Shown: positions 25,601 to 33,278 of the stretch, piece by piece
Position numbering within the stretch: position 1 is the first letter of the stretch
Layout: every line of letters begins with the position of its first letter
Origin: Fen-1258 sp947085815
GTDB taxonomy: Bacteria; Bacteroidota; Ignavibacteria; Ignavibacteriales; Melioribacteraceae
Length of the DNA stretch: 34,343 nucleotides
NCBI GenBank assembly: GCA_947085815.1
Contig: CAMTXU010000001.1
Coordinates: forward strand, 1 to 34,343
Direction of reading: 5' to 3'
Notes under the pieces: generated by a model
Databases searched by the model: none
Told to the model about the DNA's origin: nothing
The model's input: only the letters and a program-made list of their open reading frames with translations
Made by a program: the position numbers and the translations under genes

Positions 25601-26458
25601 CTATTTATTCTAAGCACAGTCTTGGCGGATCAAATATCATCCCCGATAAGAAGATTGACATCCGCCACGAAATCCGTTGGAAGCGGCGATCTGAATGTGG
25701 AGGTGAATTATAAATCTAACGGAGAGATAAAAGAACTGGTAGATGGCTTTAATATGATGGTTAAAAGAATTGAACAAAGCCAGATTGAGATTGCGCAGAT
25801 GGAAAGGGAATCCGCCTGGAAAGAGATGGCAAAACAAGTTGCGCATGAAATTAAAAATCCTCTTACTCCTATGAAATTAAACGTTCAACAATTAATAACA
25901 GCTTACAAAGATAAGTCACCCAAATTCGATCAAATATTTGAAAAGGTTACGGCAATAATAATTTCACAGATAGAAACGCTCAAAAACATAGCCTCGGAGT
26001 TTTCCAATTTTGCTCGGATGCCCCGACTAAATATCGAAAAGGTTAACGTAACAGCTGTAATAAAAGAAGCACTTAACCTTTTTGTGGAAGAGAAACATGA
26101 AATTAAATTTAAGTGTGATGAAGCCGAAATATTTGTCAATGCTGATTCTGATCAATTGAAGAGGACAATAATAAATTTGTTGCGCAATTCTATTCAAGCC
26201 AGATCTGAGCATATATTAGTGGTTCTTAAAAGAGAGGATAAAATTTGTAAAATATTCATTCACGATGATGGAGTTGGGATAGATTCAGATTTAGTTTCCA
26301 AAGTGTTTGATGAAGATTTCACCACAAAAAAGAGCGGTATGGGAATCGGACTTAGTCTTGCCAAAAGATTTGTAGAGAGTATAAACGGAACTATCTCAGT
26401 AGAAAAAACTTCCGACAAGGGAACCATATTCTTAATCACTTTACCATTGGCTGACTAA
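22631..26458 (+). CDS. Large multi-domain sensor histidine kinase (NtrY-like)
   Basis: The 1275-residue inner membrane protein has an N-terminal anchor (about 11-32) and a first extracytoplasmic region (about 33-245). A block of about eight transmembrane helices follows (about 247-530), then a second sensor-like region (about 535-775), two further helices (about 780-835), a third loop (about 840-975) and a final helix. A HAMP linker (SSPIRRLTSATKSVGSGDL), HisKA (AHEIKNPLTPM, phospho-acceptor His1072) and HATPase_c complete it, with Asn1186 in NLLRNSIQA, DDGVGID and GMGIGLSLAK. The HEIKNPLTPMK box is typical of NtrY-type kinases. No response regulator is adjacent. Its TAA stop overlaps the next ATG by one base. 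Confidence 0.92.
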   Translation: MSIIISNRNNKYIWLISILIFIIFLSGVLSPILVEKKKNNWDRLLVDKIENVASYISNSLDTRTEVLIESSSLLKKDLRTLHLDSTADQQYLFSILSDNKYQNLSVQVYNSNKTLIAWNSEPVLDTQGLKKTESYINQSFFVSRKLFTYLCYADTVYADNEVMFIIMSQQIEKHYSLSQKNDLSQNLADSLSHALSTKIEINYSPLAQLSRDGRKYSFALLNNYSNKIAVATFDKPSLESAVNKLQNTITLFQYFLFIVLIGVLSFWFRYYFTKIKKKSVRFIIITSLLVSFRFLLFFFEIPSSLVRGSVNDPSNFSSIFAFGIVRSPLEFLITILFLLGIILTGYKYTIEQYDERIELGRKNKIIFIFVTLFLTFLVLLSLRGYGAAIKSVIFDSTIRYFKDFALVPSPPILLMNFNILALGFCSIIFSIILLIYIYSINTFYEEKKGFASFLLLFIFFQAAGWLFDLLQNDPQGTPIIRIIYITIVFSLLYFIIFHKSKAWIIFAYYAFAASIVSVSLLTYYNSQIERESLKTTAHELTRTNHDLIEFMVFQTLVQIRQDARAINSFYEISNLSSDAFILWTGSLLYREGLPSALNFYDDSNNFVGGYQTGKIVPFKIIEKHLLEMKDSLRIFRETNQYSNAVTYNGIVKLKNNQKLLGYAVVTAVYDEDHFNFAELPRILIPQRAGISSAVDFNKLKIFHFYNGELARSYGGVNLSPEEQKQILNSEFTSYSESWLNMNINNENNLVYALKLDSPDTKKVLAIALEEKNFSWNLSDFFKVFFVHTIIISLLIIVFAIARFKKTKIVFASYRTRLIGAFLVISLIPLIITALYFRSITEEKNNQLIEKRLTEMSEQVESYLTLYAPGTSAGKLLIFEKAAHDLNINFSIYSDKDLLFSSLEVYSEVGLIRSTLSSSVYKNCVLGKNERIYLSEKLENTRFNSVYSITDFNNQKVILKVDDLFNKVMVPLSDVELDIFLFGVFSLAVLLLFILSTVLADQISSPIRRLTSATKSVGSGDLNVEVNYKSNGEIKELVDGFNMMVKRIEQSQIEIAQMERESAWKEMAKQVAHEIKNPLTPMKLNVQQLITAYKDKSPKFDQIFEKVTAIIISQIETLKNIASEFSNFARMPRLNIEKVNVTAVIKEALNLFVEEKHEIKFKCDEAEIFVNADSDQLKRTIINLLRNSIQARSEHILVVLKREDKICKIFIHDDGVGIDSDLVSKVFDEDFTTKKSGMGIGLSLAKRFVESINGTISVEKTSDKGTIFLITLPLAD

Positions 26459-29400
26459 TGAAAGAATTAACTCCTCAGCAAAAAGCAGCTCTTGTTTTTG
26501 ATAAACATGTTTCCGTAACTGCAAATGCGGGTTCGGGAAAAACATTTGTTCTATCAAAACGATTTGTTGAAATATTTTTAAACGCTGATGTTGATCTAAA
26601 CAGTATTGTAGCAATAACGTTTACGGATAAAGCTGCGGGAGAGTTGAAGAGGAAAATTGCCAATGAGGTTGATGAACGATTACTATTAGAGGTAAACCCC
26701 GAAAAAAGAAAAAAGCTGGAAAATTTACGCCGCCAGCTTGTATCTGCTAACATTTCTACAATCCATTCCTTCTGCATTAATATATTGAAAGAATTTGCGC
26801 CGGAAGCGGAGATTGATGCGAACTTTAACCCAATCGATAAAACCACTTCCGATGAGTTGATTGAACTGAGTGTGGATGAAACGATAAATAGTTTAATTCA
26901 AAATCAATCATATAAAGATGATCTAAAGTACTTAATACGATTTTTCACATCTAAGAGGGGACTAGTTTCTCAACTTCAAAATGCAGTTGAAAAACGTAGA
27001 GTTATCGAAAACTTAAAAGTCAGTCGATACGACAAAAGCGAAGATGAGATAGCGGAGATATTCAAAGAAAACTTTGAAAATAGTTTTGATATGATATTTG
27101 CAGACTCAATTGAACAAACGATACTTGCGCTGAAAAAGATAAATGAATTTGTGATTGGTCATGACTCCGCCAACAAACATGCAGCTGAGGCAGCCTATGT
27201 CCTTAATCAAATCAATTCGGAGGCAAAACCAATTGATAAACTTATACTCCTAAAGCATCTAGTTAAAAACGCTCTCACTGAAAAATTGATGATTAGAAAA
27301 CCGGGTTACTTGAACAAACAACGTGAAAAATTCGAAAATGAAATTGATTTGATTCATAAGTCTCTTACGGAATTATCAAACTTCTTTTCTGTGGATTTAT
27401 CTGGTGAATCCGAGAAAGAACTGGCAAAGTTTGGCAAGTCATTCATCAAAGTTTACGATTATTTGCTAAATCTCTACACGGAGAAGAAGAAAAAAAACGG
27501 TTATCTAGATTTCGAAGATCTTCTGCTAAAGACTGAAAAAATACTTGAGTTTCAAAATGTAATTAATTCTCTCCGCCAAAAATTCAGATATGTAATGATT
27601 GATGAGTATCAAGACACGAATGAACTGCAGTACGAAATATTTATGCCGATACTTGAAAACTTGCAAAGTGGAAATTTATTTGTTGTAGGAGATGAAAAAC
27701 AAAGTATATATCTTTTCCGAAACGCCGAACCGGAAATCTTTGAGCGCACTAAAAATGAGATACTCTATAGAAACCAAAGTGGAGAATTACTAACTCTTCC
27801 TCACAGTTTTAGAATGACGCCGCCATTGGTTCTCTTCACGAATCATTTATTTACAAATCTCTTCAAAAATCCAAATACATATTTCAATGAAGTAAAGCAT
27901 AGCCAATTAGTGTGCGCAAAGGAAGAAAATCAAAAAGGAGCCGCTGAAATAATATTGGCTGACGAAGATACCGTCACTACAGAAAGTGATCTTGTTGCAA
28001 GAAGAATATTGCAACTCTTAGCTGACGAAACAGACGACACTATCATTTATAAAAATATAGCTGTATTATGCCGTAAGCGTGATTCCTTTGTTGAATTGGA
28101 AGATTCATTTGTCCGTTACGGAATACCATTTACAATCATTGGCGGAAAAGGATTTTATCAGCGGCAAACTATTTACGATGTTTACAATTATATCTCCTTT
28201 CTTTTGAATACTGAAAACGATTCGGCATTAATTGGAATTCTCCGTTCTCCATTCTTTAATATTTCAGATCTTCAGCTCTATCAAATTTCACTCGCCAGTG
28301 GAAACTCATACTTCGAAAAGATTAAAAACATACCTGATTCTGAAATCAAAAATATTTTTGAAAAATTGAATGAGAATCTGAATCTCGCATCTAGCATGGA
28401 GATTTCTAAACTAATAAGGAAAGTATTATTAGAAAGCAGTTATTGGGCAATAATTGCGGCAAAACAAAACTCCAATCAAGAACTAGCCAATATTGAGAAA
28501 CTTCTCACTCTCGCAAGGAGTTATTCACAAAAAAGTTTTAAGAATTTATACGACTTCAATGTGTTTCTTCGCGAGGCTATTGAAGGCTACGAAGATGAAG
28601 GGCAAGCTCAAGTTGCGCGCGATGAAAACACTGTTAAACTCCTTACAATTCATCAAGCCAAAGGGCTCGAATATAAAGCTGTTTTTCTATACGGCTGCAA
28701 TAACACAACCAGAGACGATTCCGTGAGAGCAAAATCTTTAAGCGTAGATAAAAATTATGGTCTTCTTACAAAAGTTCCGGTGCTACAGAAGTATTTTGAA
28801 AAATACTCTACACCGCCAATTGTTGCGCTCTACAATTATTCTAATGAAAGAAAAAATTGTGCTGAGATGAAACGGCTTCTATACGTGGGAGTCACTAGGG
28901 CAATTAGTCATTTATTTATCACCGCCACACATAAAAATTACAACGTAAAATCAAATTCTTTTCTGGAACTTATTATCGAAGGATTTAATTTAGATCCCCA
29001 ATCAGAAAAGATCGAACTCAACTCGAATGTCGAGTTTATGAAATTCATTGGCGATAAATATGAATTTTATCAAAGACCCATTTCTTTGTCGATTCCGATC
29101 ATTCATCAAATAGATGAGGTAAAGATTGATGAACTGCAAAAAGCTGTAGAAAATGCGACCAAAATTAATTTAACACAAAAAATAACTGATGTTCCTAAAA
29201 GTGAAATAATCTCGGCTACAAAAATTTCTATGTTCTCTCAATGCCCTGTTAAGTATCAACTTACTTATGAGCTTGGCTATTCAAGAATTTACAATTTAAT
29301 TAAGGAGAATGAAGATGGTTATGAATTCAACGAAAATGAGGAGTATGAATCAAGGTCATTCAGACAGATCCGCGGTAAAATAATTCACGCCGCGCTCAAG

Positions 29401-29991
29401 GAGAATTACCGAGGCGAAGAATTACGCAGTTATATAGTTATGAAAATGGATGCGGAAAATATAGACGAAGATGATTTATCAAAAGAAAATATGGTAACAT
29501 CTATCATTGGAGAGATTGAACAGTTTTACCATTCCGAAGCGTATAATGAATTAGTGTCTTCAAAAAATTCTAAAAGTGAACTTGAAATCTACTGCGAGGA
29601 AGGAGAGCATTATCTTTACGGTATAATAGACAAACTTATTATTGATAATGACAAACTTGTTATTGTTGATTACAAAACGGATAATATTACGGAAGAACAG
29701 TTAAATGATAGAGCCGGTGATTATATGCCTCAGTTGAAATTTTATGCATATATTCTCTCTAAACTTTTTACTCTTTATAACACATTTGAGCTGCGTCTGC
29801 TATTTCTAAAACATTCCCATAAACCAATTACCAGAGTGATTAACCGCGAAGAGCTGAAACTATTTGGAGATGAAATACGAGATGCCGTAGAAAAGATCTA
29901 TACAAGTCAATTCAAACCCAATTTAATTCACTGTTCAAAATGCCATTTTGCATTGGAAGGAAACAGATGCGTAAAACCCGGAGTAGTGTAG
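26458..29991 (+). CDS. AddA/RecB-like helicase-nuclease with a four-cysteine iron-sulfur signature
   Basis: The 1177-residue protein has a UvrD-type SF1 helicase: Walker A NAGSGKT (Lys28), motif II DEYQDTNE (382-389), GDEKQSIYLFRNAEP, HQAKGLEYKAVFLYG and RLLYVGVTRA. The C-terminal PD-(D/E)XK nuclease shows GKIIHAALKE (His977), Asp1058 in GIIDKL and DYKT (Asp1071, Lys1073). Four cysteines, Cys929 (SQCPVKY), Cys1159, Cys1162 and Cys1171, match the iron-staple layout of AddB and Cas4 nucleases. Its role is probably double-strand break resection for recombination. No AddB gene is adjacent, which is unusual. The gene overlaps the kinase stop by one base and the amidase start by 25 bases. Confidence 0.92.
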   Translation: MKELTPQQKAALVFDKHVSVTANAGSGKTFVLSKRFVEIFLNADVDLNSIVAITFTDKAAGELKRKIANEVDERLLLEVNPEKRKKLENLRRQLVSANISTIHSFCINILKEFAPEAEIDANFNPIDKTTSDELIELSVDETINSLIQNQSYKDDLKYLIRFFTSKRGLVSQLQNAVEKRRVIENLKVSRYDKSEDEIAEIFKENFENSFDMIFADSIEQTILALKKINEFVIGHDSANKHAAEAAYVLNQINSEAKPIDKLILLKHLVKNALTEKLMIRKPGYLNKQREKFENEIDLIHKSLTELSNFFSVDLSGESEKELAKFGKSFIKVYDYLLNLYTEKKKKNGYLDFEDLLLKTEKILEFQNVINSLRQKFRYVMIDEYQDTNELQYEIFMPILENLQSGNLFVVGDEKQSIYLFRNAEPEIFERTKNEILYRNQSGELLTLPHSFRMTPPLVLFTNHLFTNLFKNPNTYFNEVKHSQLVCAKEENQKGAAEIILADEDTVTTESDLVARRILQLLADETDDTIIYKNIAVLCRKRDSFVELEDSFVRYGIPFTIIGGKGFYQRQTIYDVYNYISFLLNTENDSALIGILRSPFFNISDLQLYQISLASGNSYFEKIKNIPDSEIKNIFEKLNENLNLASSMEISKLIRKVLLESSYWAIIAAKQNSNQELANIEKLLTLARSYSQKSFKNLYDFNVFLREAIEGYEDEGQAQVARDENTVKLLTIHQAKGLEYKAVFLYGCNNTTRDDSVRAKSLSVDKNYGLLTKVPVLQKYFEKYSTPPIVALYNYSNERKNCAEMKRLLYVGVTRAISHLFITATHKNYNVKSNSFLELIIEGFNLDPQSEKIELNSNVEFMKFIGDKYEFYQRPISLSIPIIHQIDEVKIDELQKAVENATKINLTQKITDVPKSEIISATKISMFSQCPVKYQLTYELGYSRIYNLIKENEDGYEFNENEEYESRSFRQIRGKIIHAALKENYRGEELRSYIVMKMDAENIDEDDLSKENMVTSIIGEIEQFYHSEAYNELVSSKNSKSELEIYCEEGEHYLYGIIDKLIIDNDKLVIVDYKTDNITEEQLNDRAGDYMPQLKFYAYILSKLFTLYNTFELRLLFLKHSHKPITRVINREELKLFGDEIRDAVEKIYTSQFKPNLIHCSKCHFALEGNRCVKPGVV

Positions 29992-31076
29992 CACCTAAAA
30001 ATCCATCTAAAAATAATTTTTTAATTACAATTCCGTTATTCTTATTATTATTCATACTGGCATCTTGTTCATCGACTCCGGTTGTTCCTCTTTATGAATA
30101 TCCCCCCGATTGGAAAAATATTTCCGATCGAGATAAAACCATCATTGACTACTCGAAATATCTAAGCGGTAGAAAGATATTTTTAGATCCGGGGCACGGC
30201 GGCGAAGACCGAAAGAACAAAAATAAAAATGGCGATGTGATTGAGGCAGATGTTAATTTGCGAGTTGCACTGAACTTGAAAAAATACCTGGAGGCAGCCG
30301 GAGCTCAAGTCTTTATATCTAGAGATAAAGACGCAACCGTAGCTCTCGGTGACCGTTCAGTAATATCAAACAATAGCGGAGCCGAAATTTTTGTAAGCAT
30401 TCATCATAACGCGCCGGGAAAAGCCGAAGATGTTTATACTAATTACACTTCTGTTTATTACCATGCAAAAGAAACTGATTATGAGTTTGAACCGTGCGAT
30501 AATGATATTGCCCGCTATATTCAGCGTGATTTATCATATGTAATGGGAAATCCGGGCGGACTTGGTTCATTTGACGGCACTTATTCAGATTATAATATTT
30601 ATCCCGGCGAAGGATTTTCAGTATTACGTAAAAAAAATATTCCCGGAGTTTTAGTTGAATGCGCATTTCACACAAGTCATTTTGAAGAATTGCGTTTAAA
30701 TAACGAAGAGTTCAACCAGATACAAGCTTGGGGAATATTTAGAGGACTTGCAAAATATTATAAAGCCGGAAAACCGGAGATATCACATTTGATTGACAGT
30801 CTTAAAATTGATAAAGGATTTTTGAAATTATCTTTTATGATTAAAGACTCGGCGGGAATAAATCCTAAATCAATCCGTGTATTAATAAATAAAGAGGAGA
30901 AAGAATTTTTATTCTATAACAATTCAAATATTCTAACAATAAGCATTGAGAAGCCGCAGCCGGGTACTTATCCTCTCAAATTAATTGCGGCAAATAAAAA
31001 CGGGAACCATTCGTTCCCGTTTCGAAAAAAAATAATTGTGATTAGTGATTCCCTTAGCACTCGCCTTGTAGATTAA
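29967..31076 (+). CDS. N-acetylmuramoyl-L-alanine amidase, lipoprotein (Amidase_3)
   Basis: The 369-residue product cleaves the lactyl-amide bond between MurNAc and the stem peptide. The lipobox ILASC (Cys34) predicts membrane anchoring. The zinc site is His78 in LDPGHGGED, Glu94 in VIEADVNL and His147 in VSIHHNA; the catalytic Glu232 lies in GVLVECAFHTSHFEE. A loop of about 60 residues separates the last two. A C-terminal beta-rich domain (about 275-360) resembles an Ig-like module. I chose ATG 29967 because GGAAGG (29955-29960) precedes it by six bases; ATG 29940 would add nine residues. The gene overlaps the helicase gene by 25 bp. A 10-bp hairpin at 30998-31022 lies inside its 3' end. Confidence 0.9.
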   Translation: MRKTRSSVAPKNPSKNNFLITIPLFLLLFILASCSSTPVVPLYEYPPDWKNISDRDKTIIDYSKYLSGRKIFLDPGHGGEDRKNKNKNGDVIEADVNLRVALNLKKYLEAAGAQVFISRDKDATVALGDRSVISNNSGAEIFVSIHHNAPGKAEDVYTNYTSVYYHAKETDYEFEPCDNDIARYIQRDLSYVMGNPGGLGSFDGTYSDYNIYPGEGFSVLRKKNIPGVLVECAFHTSHFEELRLNNEEFNQIQAWGIFRGLAKYYKAGKPEISHLIDSLKIDKGFLKLSFMIKDSAGINPKSIRVLINKEEKEFLFYNNSNILTISIEKPQPGTYPLKLIAANKNGNHSFPFRKKIIVISDSLSTRLVD

Positions 31077-31150
31077 AATAGCGTGTGTATTAGGTAGTCG
31101 CATACATGATAAAAATTTTGTAATTTTTAAAAGAATTTATTTGAATAAAA

Positions 31151-31675
31151 ATGACAAGCAAAGAATTCCTTAATAGTTTAGCAAACGGAAGTGTAGATAT
31201 TATCCAGCAATTTCTTGATCTGCTTGATAAACTAAAAATTGATTACTGTATAATTGGAGGTCTTGCTGTTAACGCGTATGCCGATCCGGTTGCAAGTCTT
31301 GATCTTGATTTAGCTGTTACATTAGATGAGACTGATAATCTTCTTAAGTCGGTTAGTATATTATATAGTATAGAAAAATATCCTCACAGCATTAACTTGA
31401 ACCATCCGCAGTCCGATCTTAGAATCCAGTTGCAAACAGATAAACGATATCAGGATTTTATATCCCGTGCAGTTGAAAAGAAAGTTTTAGGATATATTAT
31501 GAAAGTAGCCCCTTTGGAAGATGTCCTTCAAGGGAAAATATGGGCATACCTGGATGAAGAGAGAAGAAAAAGTAAACGACAAAAAGACCTTGCAGATATA
31601 ATGCGTCTTGTTGAAACTCATCCGCATCTCAATTCACTATTGCCCGAAAAAATAAAAACTAGTCTTTCACTTTAA
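31151..31675 (+). CDS. Nucleotidyltransferase-fold protein (AbiEii/MNT-like)
   Basis: The 174-residue product has the minimal nucleotidyltransferase core: IDYCIIGGLAVNAYADP (the GG turn) followed by SLDLDLAVTLDE, where the two Asp residues of DLDLAV match the metal-binding DxD. A later KVAPLEDVLQGKIWAYLDEERRKSKRQKDLADIMRL helix pair is typical of AbiEii-type and related proteins of type IV toxin-antitoxin or phage-defence systems, and of solitary homologues. No antitoxin gene (AbiEi-like) or HEPN partner is adjacent, so a toxin role is not shown. The gene stands alone between the amidase and the POT transporter. GC-rich hairpins follow its stop. Confidence 0.65.
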   Translation: MTSKEFLNSLANGSVDIIQQFLDLLDKLKIDYCIIGGLAVNAYADPVASLDLDLAVTLDETDNLLKSVSILYSIEKYPHSINLNHPQSDLRIQLQTDKRYQDFISRAVEKKVLGYIMKVAPLEDVLQGKIWAYLDEERRKSKRQKDLADIMRLVETHPHLNSLLPEKIKTSLSL

Positions 31676-31740
31676 TCCGCCTTCGCGTTCGCTTCGGCGG
31701 ACGAGAAGGTTGGGTATAATTCCCGCCGTTTGCAGCGGAA
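31676..31740. repeat. GC-rich hairpin pair between converging genes
   Basis: TCCGCC (31676-31681) pairs with GGCGGA (31696-31701), and CCGC (31723-31726) with GCGG (31735-31738). They lie in the 90-bp gap between the convergent nucleotidyltransferase and POT genes. GC content is far higher than in the surroundings, like the other CCCGC-type mini-hairpins. No T-run follows. Confidence 0.45.
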
Positions 31741-31765
31741 GAGGGTTCAGGGCTTGCCACGAGGT

Positions 31766-33112
31766 TCATACCATTGATTTCTTCTCTTTCTTCTTATCAT
31801 TTCTTTCCGTGATGAATTTAAAAATAAATAAAGCCACCGCTGCTACGAACCCGATTGCGAGAAAATAATACCAGATCAGATGAGCGTCCGCGTAATATGT
31901 CGCCCGTTGAATCTCGGTTAAGCCGGTTGGTAAAGTTTTCGGGTCAGGACAATATTTGTCCAAAAGAAATCCGGACATAATAAAACCCGCCAGCGCGGAA
32001 AAGAATGAATGAAGGTGGCTAAATCCAAGATAAACTCCCTCTTCTCCTTTAGGAGCTTGAAAAGAAAAATATTCCAGAAAACGGGGAGAGATAAAACACT
32101 CCGCCAATCCTTGAATTGCTATTCCAACAATTAACATTACAGTAACCGGATGAAGTGTAAACCAACCAAGTATTGAAATACTGTCGCCCGCCATTCCTTC
32201 TAAACTTTGACTAAAAGACATAGCAAGAGCCGAAAGGGGCATAAGCATCATTCCCACAAGCATGGAAGAAACTGCTTTTTTCTTTTTCATCATGTTCGTT
32301 ATAAGAACTACAAATAATACAACCACAGCCGGATTAACATTTGCGAGCCACTCTGGACGCGCCTCATCACCGCGCAAACGGATTACATACTTTGGCATTG
32401 TAGCGTACAACTGATGTTGAATTATCCAGAAACCGGTTACAATCAATGTTAAAATTATCAATCGAGGTTGAGAAAATATTCTTTTAAGTGAGTTGAATAC
32501 ATCGGCAACTGTCTTAGTCTGATGTGATACATCGTTCTGCTTGAAGAGAAAAATTGCAAAAAGCATTGCAACAAATGCCATCGCAGAGGAGAAAAAATTT
32601 ACGTATTCTACACCGATACCTTGACGGATATATGGTACAAAAGTTTTTCCAGAAAAAGCACCAATATTAACTACCCAATAAAACAATGCAAAGCCGCGTG
32701 CGCGGTTCTCCTCGTTTGTAAGTTTTGCAACTGTTCCGGTAATTAATGGTTTTATAAACGAGCCTCCGATAAGTATTATGAACAAAAATAACAGCACCAG
32801 AAGTTTTGCATGAAACATTCCAAGGAGGGCGTAACCGATTGTTAATAATCCAAAGGCGAGTATCAATCCATTCTTGAAGCCAATTTTATCAGCTACTGCG
32901 CCGGCAAAAGGAGGCAGAAGGTATAATCCCGCAAAGAAAACACCGGCTACAATTCCGGTTTCTTTATCATCAAATCCAACAATATCTGTTAAATAAAGAG
33001 TGAGGACAATGAAAAAACCATAATAAGCTGCGCGTTCGCACAGTTCCATCAAATTCGCAAGCCAAAATTCTTTCGGAAATTTCCAGCCAATCAATTTACT
33101 CTGTTCAGTCAT
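31766..33112 (-). CDS. POT/PTR family MFS transporter (proton-coupled peptide transporter-like)
   Basis: The 448-residue inner membrane protein has about 12 transmembrane helices. Its first helix carries ELCERAAYYG (23-32), the ExxER-x-x-YY motif that couples protons to peptide uptake in POT transporters. GTVAKLTNEENRARGFALFYWVVNIGAFSG matches the family's second signature (FYWxxNIG). The last helix ends in a Lys-rich tail. It probably imports di- or tripeptides with protons, though some family members carry other substrates. AGGA lies a few bases before the ATG. It is a single gene converging on the nucleotidyltransferase gene. Confidence 0.85.
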   Translation of the reverse strand: MTEQSKLIGWKFPKEFWLANLMELCERAAYYGFFIVLTLYLTDIVGFDDKETGIVAGVFFAGLYLLPPFAGAVADKIGFKNGLILAFGLLTIGYALLGMFHAKLLVLLFLFIILIGGSFIKPLITGTVAKLTNEENRARGFALFYWVVNIGAFSGKTFVPYIRQGIGVEYVNFFSSAMAFVAMLFAIFLFKQNDVSHQTKTVADVFNSLKRIFSQPRLIILTLIVTGFWIIQHQLYATMPKYVIRLRGDEARPEWLANVNPAVVVLFVVLITNMMKKKKAVSSMLVGMMLMPLSALAMSFSQSLEGMAGDSISILGWFTLHPVTVMLIVGIAIQGLAECFISPRFLEYFSFQAPKGEEGVYLGFSHLHSFFSALAGFIMSGFLLDKYCPDPKTLPTGLTEIQRATYYADAHLIWYYFLAIGFVAAVALFIFKFITERNDKKKEKKSMV

Positions 33113-33278
33113 CAGGAATCCTTAAAAGTTTCAGGCAAGTTATAGAATTTCATTCATTAAAAAAAAACTCTCTCAATAATTTTGCATTACCAAGAGATTT
33201 GAATAGAAAAATTCCATAGATTCAACTCCGTAATTAATGTAACCATAAAATCTATTTTGGATTAAACCGGAGTTTCAA

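Noticed and set aside
26475..26846. Minus-strand open frame of 123 codons within the helicase gene
   Set aside because: It is antisense to the conserved Walker A region of the helicase and has no family resemblance.
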